This document shows positions 38,397 through 49,245 of a stretch of 64,000 bases of DNA, one piece after another (the first letter of the stretch is position 1; each line of letters starts with the position of its first letter). This stretch comes from Devosia sp. ZB163 (GTDB lineage: Bacteria; Pseudomonadota; Alphaproteobacteria; Rhizobiales; Devosiaceae): assembly GCF_028613635.1 (NCBI RefSeq), contig NZ_JAQRMY010000003.1:136787-200786 (forward strand). Reading direction: 5' to 3'. The notes beneath the pieces are model-generated. The model searched no databases. It was given only the letters and a program-made list of their open reading frames with translations, and was not told the origin of the DNA. A program made the translations under genes and the position numbers.

Positions 38397-38900
38397 TCAG
38401 TTCCGCGAAGCGTCGTCGCCGTCGCCGAACATGTCGTGGCGGTCGACGGTGGCGTAGTGCTTGTCGTCGCCCGGCATGTGGAGGGCCGACAGGATCGCGC
38501 CGAGCAGGCCGTGCTCGGGCTTGCCGGTGTGCTTGCGCGTCAGGTCCACGAGGTAGGCGGAGGTGGCATCGAGCCGGTTCGCCATCAGCCAGGCGAGGCG
38601 GAAGGTCAGCTCGGGGTCGGTCTTGAGGTACTGCCGCGCGTCGGCGATCACGCGGACGGTGGTTGGCTTGCTGGCACGTACCGTTGCGCTGGCGGGGCTG
38701 CCCAGCACCACCGACATCTCGCCGATGAGCGAACTCGGTGTGACGATCGTCGCGATGGAGATACCGTCGCGCTCGACGCCCAGTTCGCCGGACACGAGGA
38801 CGAACAGGTCGCCGCCCGGCTGCCCCTGCGCGATCAGCGTCTCGTTGGGCGACAGCGTGCGCAGGGGGTGCGACGCGGCGAGGTCTAGCAGGCTCTCCAT
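38397..38900 (-). CDS. Cyclic nucleotide-binding domain protein without DNA-binding domain
   Basis: A 167-residue protein consisting of one Crp-like cNMP-binding beta-barrel (residues about 10-115: LSPNETLIAQGQPGGDLFVLVSG, then IGEMSVVLGSPASATVRASKP) and a helical tail. The phosphate-binding cassette IGEMSVVLGSPASATV is recognisable, with no helix-turn-helix afterwards. It may sense cAMP or cGMP, or be a stand-alone sensor. The tail ends in an acidic stretch (FGDGDDASRN). It is divergent from the exonuclease-ligase pair. Confidence 0.85.
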   Translation of the reverse strand: MESLLDLAASHPLRTLSPNETLIAQGQPGGDLFVLVSGELGVERDGISIATIVTPSSLIGEMSVVLGSPASATVRASKPTTVRVIADARQYLKTDPELTFRLAWLMANRLDATSAYLVDLTRKHTGKPEHGLLGAILSALHMPGDDKHYATVDRHDMFGDGDDASRN

Positions 38901-39013
38901 CGATCGGCTCCGGTTCGGGTCGGGCGGCAGACTATTCTGTAGAGTTGAGCGCGGATAGTGTTCCGATTCAGCATGTTGTGCGTTGAGACAGCAATCAGCG
39001 AATTGTTCGGTCC

Positions 39014-40012
39014 ATGATCCCGTTTCTTGAACGCAACCTGCGCATTACTCCCATCGATGCCTATATCGACCCGCCGGTCCCACGGGCGCGGGCCATCATT
39101 ACGCATGGTCATGCCGATCACGCGCGCGCTGGTCACGGCGCGGTGCTGGCGACCCCCGATACGATCGCGATCATGAAGGTGCGCTACGGCGAGGACGCGG
39201 CGCAGCGCTTCCAGCCGCTCGAGTTCGACACGCCGCTCCAGGTCGACGACGTCAGCATCACGCTGAAGCCCGCCGGGCACATCCTCGGCTCGGCCCAGGT
39301 GCTGATGGAGCACAAGGGGCAGCGGATCGTCGTCACCGGCGACTACAAGCGGCTGCCCGACCGCACGGCGCAGCCCTTCGAGCTTGCCGAATGCGACCTG
39401 CTGGTCACCGAGGCGACGTTCGGACTGCCGGTCTTCCAGCATCCCCGCCCGCTCGACGAGATCGGGCGCCTGCTGCGCTCGGTCCAGACCTTCCCCGACC
39501 GCGCCCATGTCATCGGCAGCTACGCGCTGGGCAAGGCGCAGCGGATGATCGCGCTGCTGCGCGACGCGGGCTACGACGCGCCGATCTACCTCCATGGTGC
39601 GATGATCCGGCTGTGCGAGCTCTATGTGGAACGGGGCATCGACCTGGGTGAACTCCGGCCCTCGCTCGAAGCCAGCAAGGCCGAGCTCGCCGGGCAGGTG
39701 GTGATCGCGCCGCCTTCCGCCATCAAGGACCGCTGGAGCCGCCGCCTCCCCGATCCGGTCCTCGCCGTCGCCTCGGGCTGGATGAGCGTCAAGCAGCGCG
39801 CCCGCCAGTCGGGGGTGGAACTGCCGCTCGTCATCTCCGATCATTGCGACTGGAACGAGCTCAACCAGACCATCGCCGAGACTGGCGTCAGCAAGGTGTG
39901 GGTGACGCATGGACGCGAGGATGCACTGGTCTATCAGTGCCGCAAGAACGGTCTCGAGGCGGAGCCGCTGAACATCCAGGCCTATGAGGAAGGCGAGGAG
40001 GGCGACGCATGA
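39014..40012 (+). CDS. Ligase-associated DNA exonuclease, MBL fold
   Basis: A 332-residue metallo-beta-lactamase-fold nuclease of the type found next to ATP-dependent ligases (Lig-Lhr-Exo-Pe genes). The metal motif HxHxDH is at residues 31-36 (THGHADHARAGHG) and further ligands are in PAGHILGSAQV and VTGDYK. The C-terminal RNA-/DNA-specific beta-CASP part has IGSYALGKAQRMI and DHCDWNEL. Such nucleases trim DNA ends for repair. It overlaps the ligase start by 4 bases (ATGA), so the two are translated together. Confidence 0.92.
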   Translation: MIPFLERNLRITPIDAYIDPPVPRARAIITHGHADHARAGHGAVLATPDTIAIMKVRYGEDAAQRFQPLEFDTPLQVDDVSITLKPAGHILGSAQVLMEHKGQRIVVTGDYKRLPDRTAQPFELAECDLLVTEATFGLPVFQHPRPLDEIGRLLRSVQTFPDRAHVIGSYALGKAQRMIALLRDAGYDAPIYLHGAMIRLCELYVERGIDLGELRPSLEASKAELAGQVVIAPPSAIKDRWSRRLPDPVLAVASGWMSVKQRARQSGVELPLVISDHCDWNELNQTIAETGVSKVWVTHGREDALVYQCRKNGLEAEPLNIQAYEEGEEGDA

Positions 40013-41586
40013 GGCGCTTCGCCCAGCTGATGGAGCTGCTCGCGCTCACGCCGTCGCGCAACCGCAAGATCGAGGCGCTCAGCGAATACTTCCGCGAGAC
40101 GCCCGACCCCGACCGGGGCTACGCCCTCGCCATCCTCACCGGCGCCATGACGTTCAAGAACGTGAAGCCGGCGATCCTGCGCGACGTGGTGCTGGCGGAG
40201 GTCGATCCGCACCTGTTCGCGCTCAGCTACGACTATGTCGGCGACCTGGGCGAGACCATCGCGCTCATCTGGCCGCATCACGGTGACACCGAGCCGCTGC
40301 CCTCGCTCAGTGATCTGGTCGAGCTCTTCAACATGACGAGCAAGGCCGAGCTGCCGCGGCTCATCGGCTCGCTCCTCACCCGCGCCTCGATCAACGAGCG
40401 CTGGGCGCTGGTGAAGTTCGCCACCGGCGCGCTCCGCATCGGCGTCAACGCCCGTCTCGCCAAGACCGCCCTCGCCGAGATGAGCGGCAAGGACCTGCAG
40501 GACATCGAAGAGGTCTGGAACGGGCTCTCGATACCCTACACCGACCTCTTCGACTGGCTCGAGGGCAGGGCGGAGCGGCCCGAGATCGACCACACGGCGC
40601 GCTTCCATCCGCTGATGCTCTCCAACCCGATCGACGAAGAGAAGGACCTCGCGACGCTCGATCCGGCCCATTGGGTGGCCGAGTGGAAGTGGGACGGCAT
40701 CCGCGTCCAGATCATCGCGGCGAAGGGCCGGGTCTCGATGTTCTCGCGCACCGGCGACGATATCGCGGCGGCGTTCCCCGATATCGTCGACAACGTCTTC
40801 GGCGATGGCGTGCTCGACGGTGAGTTGCTGGTCGGGGAGGGCTTCGAGCCGCTGCCGTTCAACGATCTCCAGCAGCGCCTGAACCGCAAGGTGGCCATAG
40901 GCAAACATCTGCAGACTTTGCCTGCATTTGTGCGCGTCTACGACATGTTGTTCCAGGGCGGTACAGACATCCGCAGCCTGAGCTGGACCGAGCGCCGCCA
41001 GCACCTCGAAACGTGGTTCGCCCAGCACCCGCAAACCCGCCTCGACCTCTCGCCCATCGTTCCGTTCACGAACTGGGACGAGCTCGCCGAAATCCGCCGG
41101 CGCGGCGCCGCCGAGCACGGGCACGAGGGGGTAATGCTGAAGCTGAGGAGCTCGCCCTACGTGCCGGGCCGACCTAAAGGCCTGTGGTACAAATGGAAAC
41201 GCGATCCGAACGTCGTTGACGCGATCCTCATGTACGCCCAGCGCGGCCACGGCAAGCGCTCGTCCTTCTACTCGGACTACACGTTCGGCGTCTGGAAGGG
41301 GAACGAGATCGTCCCCATCGGCAAGGCCTATTTCGGCTTCACCGACGAGGAGCTGAAGCAGCTCGACAAATGGGTGCGCAACAACACCGTCGCGAGCTTC
41401 GGCCCGGTCCGCGAGGTATCGAAGGAACTGGTGTTCGAGGTCGCCTTCGACAGCGCCCAGCAGTCCGGCCGGCACAAATCCGGCATCGCCCTTCGCTTCC
41501 CGCGCATCAACCGGATAAGGTGGGACAAGCCGGCCAACGAGGCCGCGACGCTCGAAGACATGCAGGTCTTCCTCACCGCCACCTGA
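40009..41586 (+). CDS. ATP-dependent DNA ligase
   Basis: A 525-residue ATP-dependent DNA ligase. The adenylation Lys227 is in EWKWDGIRVQI (KxDG motif I); the N-terminal DNA-binding helical domain precedes it (about 1-200); motif IV-like DGELLVGE, motif V-like EGVMLKLRSSPYVPG and the OB-fold domain after residue 415 are present (VWKGNEIVPIGKAYFGFTDEE). This is the ligase that, with the adjacent nuclease, forms the bacterial Lig-Exo repair module; the usual Lhr-type helicase and phosphoesterase partners are not adjacent here. It may also serve the ligase-less LigD protein, which is speculation. Confidence 0.95.
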   Translation: MRRFAQLMELLALTPSRNRKIEALSEYFRETPDPDRGYALAILTGAMTFKNVKPAILRDVVLAEVDPHLFALSYDYVGDLGETIALIWPHHGDTEPLPSLSDLVELFNMTSKAELPRLIGSLLTRASINERWALVKFATGALRIGVNARLAKTALAEMSGKDLQDIEEVWNGLSIPYTDLFDWLEGRAERPEIDHTARFHPLMLSNPIDEEKDLATLDPAHWVAEWKWDGIRVQIIAAKGRVSMFSRTGDDIAAAFPDIVDNVFGDGVLDGELLVGEGFEPLPFNDLQQRLNRKVAIGKHLQTLPAFVRVYDMLFQGGTDIRSLSWTERRQHLETWFAQHPQTRLDLSPIVPFTNWDELAEIRRRGAAEHGHEGVMLKLRSSPYVPGRPKGLWYKWKRDPNVVDAILMYAQRGHGKRSSFYSDYTFGVWKGNEIVPIGKAYFGFTDEELKQLDKWVRNNTVASFGPVREVSKELVFEVAFDSAQQSGRHKSGIALRFPRINRIRWDKPANEAATLEDMQVFLTAT

Positions 41587-41594
41587 GGCCGGAA

Positions 41595-41852
41595 ATGTCC
41601 CTTGCCGCCATCGAAAGGAAGATCATCGCGCTCGAAGGCGAGATGCTCGCCGCTGTCACCCGCGAGGACTACGAGACGGCCGCGCGGCTGCGCGACGAGA
41701 TCGCTGCACTGAGGGGCAGCGGCGCAGTGCGCAAGCCGCCGCCGGGCGAGATGGGGCTCGGGACCCAAGTCCCGGTGGTCGAGCCGCCCAAAGGCTGGAA
41801 ACGGCCCAAGAAGCCCGACCTGATGACCAATGTGAAGAGCCGGAAGCGGTAG
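41595..41852 (+). CDS. UVR-motif (UvrB/UvrC-like) small protein
   Basis: An 85-residue protein starting 8 bases after the ligase stop, probably in the same transcript. The first 40 residues form a UVR helix-hairpin (IERKIIALEGEMLAAVTRED, then YETAARLRDEIAALRG), the UvrB/UvrC interaction motif also found in protease adaptors. The rest is Pro/Lys-rich, ending in KKPDLMTNVKSRKR, likely disordered and basic. It could dock a repair partner; function is inferred from the motif and neighbours. Confidence 0.82.
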   Translation: MSLAAIERKIIALEGEMLAAVTREDYETAARLRDEIAALRGSGAVRKPPPGEMGLGTQVPVVEPPKGWKRPKKPDLMTNVKSRKR

Positions 41853-42113
41853 CTACTTGTGGTAGTGGTACCGGCACTGCGCGATGATCAGGTTATCGCC
41901 CTCAGCTCGGTAGACTAGTCGGTGCTCTTCGGTGATGCGCCGCGACCACCACCCCGAAAAGTCGTCCCGTAGTGCTTCGGGCTTGCCGGTGCCTTCGTAC
42001 GGTGTCCGGCTGCACTCCTTGAGCAACGCGTTCAACTTGCGCAGAATTCTTGGATCCGACTGCTGCCAGTGCTGATACTCGTCCCAACCGCGCTCGGTAA
42101 ACACCAGCCTCAT
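41853..42113 (-). CDS. yoeB: YoeB-type ribosome-dependent RNase toxin
   Basis: An 86-residue toxin of the RelE/YoeB superfamily, cutting mRNA at the ribosomal A site. The sequence FTERGWDEYQHWQQSDPRIL, the KPEALRDDFSGWWSRRI segment and the end CRYHYHK contain the expected catalytic Glu, Arg, His and Tyr. Full length for the family (84-86). It overlaps its antitoxin gene by 4 bases and touches the UVR gene, which lies on the other strand, at its 3' end. The G+C of the pair looks lower than its neighbours, which may mean transfer. Confidence 0.95.
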   Translation of the reverse strand: MRLVFTERGWDEYQHWQQSDPRILRKLNALLKECSRTPYEGTGKPEALRDDFSGWWSRRITEEHRLVYRAEGDNLIIAQCRYHYHK

Positions 42114-42364
42114 TCGGGCCAGGGGACTTCGATCAGCTTACCTGCCTCGTACTCGGCAATGGATTCACGGAGTTGCCTGGCGTTCTCCGGGCTCTTGAGG
42201 AGATGCTGCGTAGCCTCCCACGATCCGAACTCCTCAAGCGACATCAGGATGGCCGCCGGCTTTCCGCCCGATCGTACAATGATCAGCGGCTCGCGGTCGT
42301 TCTCGACACGATCGAGTTCGCTGGCGAGGTTCTTGCGGAAGTCGGTAGCAGTAGTGGCGCGCAT
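42110..42364 (-). CDS. yefM: YefM/Phd-type antitoxin
   Basis: An 84-residue antitoxin. The N-terminal DNA-binding part is MRATTATDFRKNLASELDRV with EPLIIVRSGGKPAAILMSLEEF, the Phd/YefM fold; the C-terminal tail LRESIAEYEAGKLIEVPWPE should wrap the toxin. It is upstream of yoeB and overlaps it by 4 bases (ATGA), the standard order, so a YefM-YoeB complex probably represses the operon. A short palindrome-like AT-rich stretch before the start (42365-42395) may be the operator. Confidence 0.94.
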   Translation of the reverse strand: MRATTATDFRKNLASELDRVENDREPLIIVRSGGKPAAILMSLEEFGSWEATQHLLKSPENARQLRESIAEYEAGKLIEVPWPE

Positions 42365-42395
42365 GGCAGGAAAATATACGCTATCGCGTACGTTT

Positions 42396-42788
42396 TCAAG
42401 CCCGCGCCATCTGTTCGCCCGCGAGCTTGCGGATCTCGCGCAGCTCGGTGATCGTCGTCTCGAGGTCCTTCTTCTGCCGCTCGAGCAGGGCGAGGCGCTC
42501 GTCTACCTTGTCGGACAGCATCCTGACCTGGGCGCTCTGCGCGTGGGCATCGTAGAGGCTGAGATAGTCCGAGATATCGCGCAGCGAGAAGCCCAGCCGC
42601 TTGCCGCGCAGGATGAGGATCAGGCGGGCGCGGTCGCGGCGGCGGAACACGCGGGTGCCGCCGACGCGTTCGGGGTTGAGCAGGCCCTTGCTCTCGTAGA
42701 AGCGGATGGCGCGCGTCGAGATGTCGAACTCGCGCGCAAGGTCAGCGATCGCGAACAGATCGCGGCTTTCTTGTTCAGGCCGGTTCAT
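42396..42788 (-). CDS. MerR-family regulator of the fatty-acid genes (LiuR-like)
   Basis: A 130-residue MerR regulator without metal-binding Cys. The winged helix-turn-helix is at residues 12-60 (FAIADLAREFDISTRAIRFY, then ESKGLLNPERVGGTRVFRRRD), followed by a coiled-coil dimer helix (about 75-125). It overlaps the last 14 bases of fadD, so it is translated from the fadD transcript. LiuR-type MerR proteins regulate leucine and fatty acid breakdown in proteobacteria. I infer that it binds the TTGACG-N4-CGTCAA palindromes at 44545-44635 and 50571-50590, because they lie next to its own operon and the fad genes; a different regulator is possible. Confidence 0.85.
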   Translation of the reverse strand: MNRPEQESRDLFAIADLAREFDISTRAIRFYESKGLLNPERVGGTRVFRRRDRARLILILRGKRLGFSLRDISDYLSLYDAHAQSAQVRMLSDKVDERLALLERQKKDLETTITELREIRKLAGEQMARA

Positions 42789-44493
42789 GTGTCTTGCCCC
42801 GAGCTGCGTATTCCTCGCGCAGCTCCTTCTTGCTCAACTTGCCGATCAGCGTCTTGGGGAGCTGATCCTTGAAGATGATTTCCTTGGGCATTTCGATCTT
42901 GTTGAGCGTTTCCGCAAGGAATTTCTTGAGTTCGGCCTCGGTGACCTGCTGGCCGTCGCGCAGCTTGACGAAGGCGACGGGGGCTTCGCCCCGGTATTCG
43001 TCGGGCACGCCGATGACATTGACCTCGTCGATCGCCGGATGGTGCATCATCGCTTCCTCGATGTTGCGCGGGTAGACGTTGAAGCCCGAGCAGATGATCA
43101 GGTCCTTGATGCGGTCGACGAGGAAGACGTAGCCCTCGTCGTCGACATAACCGACGTCGCCGGTCCTCAGCCATCCGTCCATGAAGGCGTCGCGGGTCGC
43201 GTCGGGGTTCTCGTAGTAGCCCAGCATGACCTGCGGGCCCTTCACCTGCAGCTCGCCGCGCTCGCCGAGCGGCACGACCTCGCCGGTCTCGATGTTGACG
43301 AAGCGGATGTCGGTCGCCGGCAGGGGCTGGCCGATCGACATGGGTTTGCTCGGGACGCGCAGCGCCGCGCAGCAGACCACCGGGGAGGCTTCGGTGAGGC
43401 CATAGCCCTCGGCGAGGAGGGCGGTGCTCACCTTGCTCCAGTTGTGGCGGACCTCGTCGGCGAGCGGCGCACCGCCAGAAATGGTGACCTCGACTGAAAC
43501 GAGGTTCGCCTTGGCCCGGTCGCCGGCCTTGGACAGGGCCTGTACAAGCGTCGGCACGGCCGGCAGCACGTTGGCGCCGGTGCGGCTCACGAGGTCGAGG
43601 AAGGCCTTGAGCTCGAAGCGCGGCAGCATCACCACCTGCGCACCTACCGACAGCGGCACGTTCATGCATACCGTCATCGAGAAGATATGAAAGAAGGGCA
43701 GCACCGCAACGACACGGCTGGGCGGATAGAACAGCCCGCAGCCCCAGGCATCGATCTGGCTGAGGTTCGCCGCGATGTTGGCGTGGCTCAGCATGGCGCC
43801 CTTGGGCAGGCCGGTCGTGCCGCCGGTATATTGCTGCACCGCGACGTCCGTGGCCGCGTCGATGGCGACCGGGGCCGCGGCAAGCTTCTTCGCGACGAGC
43901 GACTCGAAGGTCACCACGCGGTCGGCAATGTCGCTCTGGCCGGGCTTGGCCAGGTCCTTGCCCTTCACCATGGTGAAGAGCGTCTTCTTGAGCCCGGGCA
44001 GGGCGCTCGGGAAATGGCAGACGATGAGCTTCTTGACGTGGCCTGCTTTGACCAGCGCCTCGGCTTTGTCGAAGGTCAGCTTGAGGTCGAGCGTGATCAT
44101 CAGCTCGGCGCCCGAATTGCCGACGATGTGGCCCAGTTCCTTGACCGTGTAGAGCGGGTTGCAGTTGACGACGATGCCGCCGATCTTGAGCACGGCGTAA
44201 TAGGCGAACACGTAGAACGGAGTGTTGGGCATCAGCAGCGCGACGCGCGTGCCCTTCTTGACGCCAAGTTCCCGCTGGAGCGCGCCGGCAAGAGCTTCGA
44301 TCTGCTTCGCCAGGTCGCCGAACTTGGTTTTCTTGCCCAGGAAGTCGAGGGCATCGGCATCGGGGGTGCGGCCGCAGGTGCGCAGGACCTGCTCATGCAC
44401 CGGTGTGGTATCGATCGCCGTGTCCCAGGAGATACCCTCGGGATAGTGCTTCACCCACGGGCGGACAGCGCCCTCGGCTGCCGTTGCGGCCAT
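42775..44493 (-). CDS. fadD: Long-chain fatty acid-CoA ligase
   Basis: A 572-residue AMP-forming acyl-CoA synthetase that activates fatty acids with ATP and CoA. The P-loop motif YTGGTTGLPKGAML is near residues 225-238; later motifs GYGLTEASPVV and GWLRTGDVGYVDDEGYVFLVDR (by position about 450) are typical; the catalytic Lys near the C-terminus lies in PKTLIGKLSKKELR. It is the first enzyme of beta-oxidation, divergent from fadE-fadJ-fadI. Two TTGACG palindromes lie in the promoter region shared with those genes. The MerR regulator gene follows, overlapping by 14 bases. Confidence 0.95.
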   Translation of the reverse strand: MAATAAEGAVRPWVKHYPEGISWDTAIDTTPVHEQVLRTCGRTPDADALDFLGKKTKFGDLAKQIEALAGALQRELGVKKGTRVALLMPNTPFYVFAYYAVLKIGGIVVNCNPLYTVKELGHIVGNSGAELMITLDLKLTFDKAEALVKAGHVKKLIVCHFPSALPGLKKTLFTMVKGKDLAKPGQSDIADRVVTFESLVAKKLAAAPVAIDAATDVAVQQYTGGTTGLPKGAMLSHANIAANLSQIDAWGCGLFYPPSRVVAVLPFFHIFSMTVCMNVPLSVGAQVVMLPRFELKAFLDLVSRTGANVLPAVPTLVQALSKAGDRAKANLVSVEVTISGGAPLADEVRHNWSKVSTALLAEGYGLTEASPVVCCAALRVPSKPMSIGQPLPATDIRFVNIETGEVVPLGERGELQVKGPQVMLGYYENPDATRDAFMDGWLRTGDVGYVDDEGYVFLVDRIKDLIICSGFNVYPRNIEEAMMHHPAIDEVNVIGVPDEYRGEAPVAFVKLRDGQQVTEAELKKFLAETLNKIEMPKEIIFKDQLPKTLIGKLSKKELREEYAARGKTHEPA

Positions 44494-44544
44494 ATGCTCC
44501 TCCTCCGGACTGTGTCGCCCGCTTAACGCAAACTATCCCATCGA

Positions 44545-44560
44545 TTGACGTAAGCGTCAA
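44545..44560. promoter_or_regulatory. TTGACG-N4-CGTCAA operator 1
   Basis: Palindrome TTGACGTAAGCGTCAA, 52 bases upstream of the fadD start on the minus strand. It is close to where the fadD promoter should lie, and matches the other fad-region copies. Confidence 0.7.
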
Positions 44561-44600
44561 ACGGGGGACGCGCCACTTTGATCCCGCGGAGTCCGGCATA

Positions 44601-44612
44601 GACGTTAACGTC
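44601..44612. promoter_or_regulatory. GACGTTAACGTC operator 2
   Basis: Palindrome GACGTTAACGTC in ATA-GACGTTAACGTC-CTT, same core as the 44618 site, 6 bases from it. The outer TT/AA half is lost, so it may be weaker. Confidence 0.6.
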
Positions 44613-44617
44613 CTTAT

Positions 44618-44635
44618 GTTGACGTTAACGTCAAC
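44618..44635. promoter_or_regulatory. GTTGACGTTAACGTCAAC operator 3
   Basis: A perfect 18-bp palindrome, about 134 bases upstream of the fadE start. With operators 1 and 2 it forms a cluster between fadD and fadE, fit for control of both promoters. Confidence 0.78.
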
Positions 44636-44768
44636 CAACGCTATCCTATGGCCAAGGGTGCAAGCTCGCGGCTAGACTTCGCAAACAGGAGTCGGACCGG
44701 GCGCGTGCAGGGCGGTGGTCTCCCATCGATCCAGCCAGCACCCGGCCGACCGGTCGAGGAGGACATTG

Positions 44769-47252
<2,484 letters not shown>

Positions 47253-47274
47253 CAATCCCAACGAGGAGCCGGAA

Positions 47275-49245
47275 ATGGCCCAAGTGCAGATGCCGCCGAG
47301 CCGTGCCTGGACGTTTCATACCGATTTCGAGGGCATCGGCTGGCTGACTATCGACGTCCCCGACGCGCCGGTGAACACCCTGAGCCGCGAGACGTTGACC
47401 GAACTGACCGGCATGGTCACGGCGATCGAGGAAATGGTGGCGGGTGGCGAGATCAAGGGCCTCGTGCTGCTCTCGGGCAAGGATTCGGGCTTCATCGCCG
47501 GGGCCGACATCACCGAGTTCGACGACATGGGCGATCCGGGCGTGCTGCGCGCCGCGCTCGACCGGGCCCATTCGCTGTTCGACCGGATCGAGGCGCTGAA
47601 GGTGCCGGTGGTCGCGGGCATCCACGGTTTCTGCCTCGGCGGCGGGCTGGAGCTGGCACTCGCCTGCCACTACCGGATCGCGGTGAACGACGACAAGACG
47701 CGCATCGGTTTCCCCGAGGTCAATCTCGGCATCTTCCCCGGCTTCGGCGGCTCGGGCCGCTCGGTCCGGCAGGCCGGGCCGGTCGATGCGATGCAGATTA
47801 TGCTCACCGGCAAGATGCTCCGCGCCAGCCAGGCACGGCGCCTCGGCCTCGTCGACAAGCTGGTGCGCGTGCGCGACACGCTGCGCTGGGAAGCACGCAA
47901 GGCGGTGCTGCAGGCACGGAAGAGCAAGGAAGCGCCGTTCGCCAAGCGCGCCATGGCGCTGGGTCCGCTCCGCGGCTATGTCGCGGGCAAGATGCGGACC
48001 GAGGCCGGCAAGAAGGCGCGGCCCGAGCACTATCCGGCGCCCTATGCGCTGATCGACCTGTTCGAGGAGCACGGCAATAACTGGCGGGCGATGAAGGAGG
48101 GCGAGGCTGCCCGGTTCATCCCGTTGATGGCGTCCGACACCTCGAAGAACCTGCGCCGCGTGTTCTTCCTCTCGGAAGGTCTGAAGAAGCAGGGCGTGCG
48201 CGGCGCCGACAAGCCCGTGTTCCGGCGCGTGCATGTCATCGGCGCCGGCGTCATGGGCGGCGATATCGCTGCCTGGTGCGCGCTGCGCGGTCTCGGTGTC
48301 ACGCTGCAGGATCTCGACATGGAGCGCATCAAGCCGGCGCTCGACCGCGCGAAGACGCTGTTCAAGAAGCGGCTCAGATCCAGGACCGAGATCGACAACG
48401 CAGTGGCCCGGCTCGAGGCCGATGTCACCGGCAAGGGCCTCGCCCGCGCCGACGTCATCATCGAGGCGGTGGTCGAGAATCTCGAGATCAAGCGCAAGAT
48501 CTTCGCGGAGGCCGAAACGAAGGCGCGGCCGGGCGCGATCCTCGCCACCAATACGTCCTCGATCGAGCTCGAGCGCATCGCCGAGGGGCTGACCAATCCG
48601 GGCCGGCTGATCGGGCTCCACTTCTTCAACCCGGTGGCGCAACTGCCGCTGGTCGAGGTGATCCGCTCGAAGTTCAACACCGATGCCGATATCGCGCTCG
48701 GCGCCAGCTTCGCGCTCGCCATCGGCAAGTCGCCGGTGGTGGTGAAGTCGGCTCCCGGTTTCCTCGTCAACCGCGTGCTCATGCCCTACATGCTGGGCGC
48801 CGTGCAGCGGGTCGAGGCGGGGGCCAACAAGGAGCAGATCGACGCCGCGGCCGTCGCCTTCGGCATGCCGATGGGGCCGATCGAGCTGATGGATACGGTG
48901 GGCCTCGATGTCGGCAAGTCGGTCGCCGAGGAGCTCGGCAGTCCGGTGCCCGACAACAGCCAGTTCGCCCGGCTGATCGCCGACAAGAAGCTCGGCCGCA
49001 AGACCGGGCAGGGGTTCTACACCTGGACCAACGGCAAGGCGGTGAAGGGCGAAGTGCCCGAGCATGCCGATCTCGCCGGGCTGGGCCGGGAACTGGTGCA
49101 GCCGCTGGTCAATGCCACGGCCATCGCAGTGGCCGAGGGCGTCGTGTCTTCGGACGATCTCGCCGATATCGGTGTCATCTACGGGACGGGCTTTGCGCCG
49201 TTCCTCGGAGGGCCACTGCAGGCCCGCAAGGACGGGAGAGCCTGA
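47275..49245 (+). CDS. fadJ: Fatty oxidation complex alpha subunit: enoyl-CoA hydratase/3-hydroxyacyl-CoA dehydrogenase
   Basis: A 656-residue bifunctional enzyme. The N-terminal crotonase domain (about 1-210) has GADITEFDDMG, GFCLGGGLELALACHY (oxyanion hole) and the Glu in GFPEVNLGIFPGFGG; the NAD domain begins with the Rossmann motif VIGAGVMGGDIA (about 320), and the catalytic His is in GLHFFNPVAQLPLVEV. Two C-terminal dehydrogenase helical domains end in GFAPFLGGPLQ. No isomerase-specific feature was assigned. ATG at 47275 follows GAGGAGCCGGA. The stop overlaps the fadI start (TGATG). Confidence 0.95.
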   Translation: MAQVQMPPSRAWTFHTDFEGIGWLTIDVPDAPVNTLSRETLTELTGMVTAIEEMVAGGEIKGLVLLSGKDSGFIAGADITEFDDMGDPGVLRAALDRAHSLFDRIEALKVPVVAGIHGFCLGGGLELALACHYRIAVNDDKTRIGFPEVNLGIFPGFGGSGRSVRQAGPVDAMQIMLTGKMLRASQARRLGLVDKLVRVRDTLRWEARKAVLQARKSKEAPFAKRAMALGPLRGYVAGKMRTEAGKKARPEHYPAPYALIDLFEEHGNNWRAMKEGEAARFIPLMASDTSKNLRRVFFLSEGLKKQGVRGADKPVFRRVHVIGAGVMGGDIAAWCALRGLGVTLQDLDMERIKPALDRAKTLFKKRLRSRTEIDNAVARLEADVTGKGLARADVIIEAVVENLEIKRKIFAEAETKARPGAILATNTSSIELERIAEGLTNPGRLIGLHFFNPVAQLPLVEVIRSKFNTDADIALGASFALAIGKSPVVVKSAPGFLVNRVLMPYMLGAVQRVEAGANKEQIDAAAVAFGMPMGPIELMDTVGLDVGKSVAEELGSPVPDNSQFARLIADKKLGRKTGQGFYTWTNGKAVKGEVPEHADLAGLGRELVQPLVNATAIAVAEGVVSSDDLADIGVIYGTGFAPFLGGPLQARKDGRA

